A stretch of 64,000 bases of DNA from Zeugodacus cucurbitae (taxonomy: Eukaryota; Arthropoda; Insecta; Diptera; Tephritidae), in contig NC_071671.1 of assembly GCF_028554725.1 (NCBI RefSeq), positions 30,611,001 through 30,675,000 on the forward strand, given 5' to 3'. The notes beneath the pieces were generated by a model. The model was not told the DNA's origin and did no database searches. It was given only the letters and a program-made list of their open reading frames with translations. Shown piece by piece: positions 63,434-64,000 of this stretch. The position numbers and the translations under genes were made by a program. Within the stretch, counting starts at the first letter, position 1, and each line of letters begins with the position of its first letter.

Positions 63434-64000
63434 AAGGAAACGGATAAAAGAAACGACTGCTCACTTTTCCAAAAAAATTACATTTAAATGTGCCCCTCCC
63501 TAATGCGATCCTATGTTCCAAAATTTAATTTCATAACTTTATTTATGGCTTAGTTATAGCTCTTTATGTGTTTTTGGGTATTGCCATTTTGTGGGCGTGG
63601 CAGTGGCCGATTACGCCCATCTTCGAACATAACCTTCTTATGGTGCCAAGGAACACGTGTTCCAAGTTTCATTAAGATATCTCAATTTTTACTCAAGTTA
63701 CAGCTTGCACGGATGGACAGACGGACAGACGGACGGACGGACTTTACTTACCGGATTTGAACTTTACTCATCACCCTTATCACTTTGGTATATATAACCT
63801 TATATCTAACTCGTTTAGTTTTAGGACTTACAAACAACCGTTATGTCGACAAAACTATAATACTCTCTTAGCAACTTTTGTTGCGAGAGTATAAAAATGA
63901 GGTGAGAAATCTCCTCTTAGATGCAAACCTCTAATCGATTATGTCGAAAAAAAACCACATAATTTATGTAATTGGAAGTTAAAATAAAAAGGAATTAATT

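Larger units (their letters stand above)
62110..63896 (+). repeat. TTCGGG repeat, copy 6, split by RTE-like copy G
   Basis: The left part is 62110-62653 (it lacks the 5' hairpin; contains GGGCGAAGCCACGCCCATTT near 62449) and the right part 63434-63896, ending TTGCGAGAGTATAAAA at 63881-63896. It belongs to the same variant as copy 4 (shared TTCTTC..GTTGATATCAG-like block). The GGACGGACGGACGGA tract is at 63725-63741. Confidence 0.8.

Overview
The window looks like a transposon-dense heterochromatic or intergenic stretch of a higher fly genome. A tephritid-like fruit fly is my inference from the mix of jockey, RTE-like, R1-like and BEL/Pao elements, short introns and AT-rich spacers. I recognise one host-gene fragment: a single minus-strand exon at 7504-7901 of an SVOP/SV2-like membrane transporter, with both splice sites in place. 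Almost everything else I can name is mobile DNA, often several insertions deep. I saw no rRNA, tRNA, CRISPR array or bacterial-type operon.

Layout. 1-2.5 kb: an RTE-like LINE running in from the window edge and an inverted fragment of the same family. 3.4-6.9 kb: a Helitron helicase relic, a MITE and the first full copy of a repeat family here called the TTCGGG repeat. 7.5-7.9 kb: the transporter exon. 8.4-17.3 kb: one decayed minus-strand R1-like LINE broken up by a TTCGGG repeat and by an AT-rich tandem-repeat block, which itself carries a complete 2.6 kb terminal-inverted-repeat (TIR) DNA transposon and a short Helitron. 17.6-20.6 kb: a nearly full-length minus-strand RTE-like copy. 21-29 kb: LINE RNase H relic, MITEs, decayed jockey, a mariner with long inverted ends and two TTCGGG repeats. 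30.8-36.3 kb: a broken BEL/Pao retrotransposon. 36.4-39.9 kb: orphan gag-like zinc-knuckle reading frame, hAT scrap, Helitron 3' part and a large hairpin. 39.9-44.6 kb: the best jockey copy, with an RTE-like insertion in ORF1. 45-53.5 kb: jockey and LINE scraps and a second BEL/Pao split by an RTE-like copy. 55.2-61.9 kb: BEL scrap, then a jockey carrying an LTR retrotransposon, which carries a DNA transposon, which carries a TTCGGG repeat. 62-63.9 kb: a TTCGGG repeat carrying a young RTE-like insertion.

The most interesting item is the 11389-14006 transposon. It has about 200-bp inverted ends, a 3-bp TAA target duplication that can be read against neighbouring empty repeat units, and one intact 609-codon gene. 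The protein has an N-terminal Cys cluster and Asp/Asp/Glu spacing resembling an RNase-H-fold transposase. I recognise the protein as a recurring uncharacterised animal family but cannot place it in a named transposase superfamily.

The window also records insertion order well: short 5'-truncated RTE-like copies with 12- and 14-bp target duplications are almost identical to each other and must be recent, while jockey, BEL/Pao and R1-like copies are full of frameshifts and deletions.
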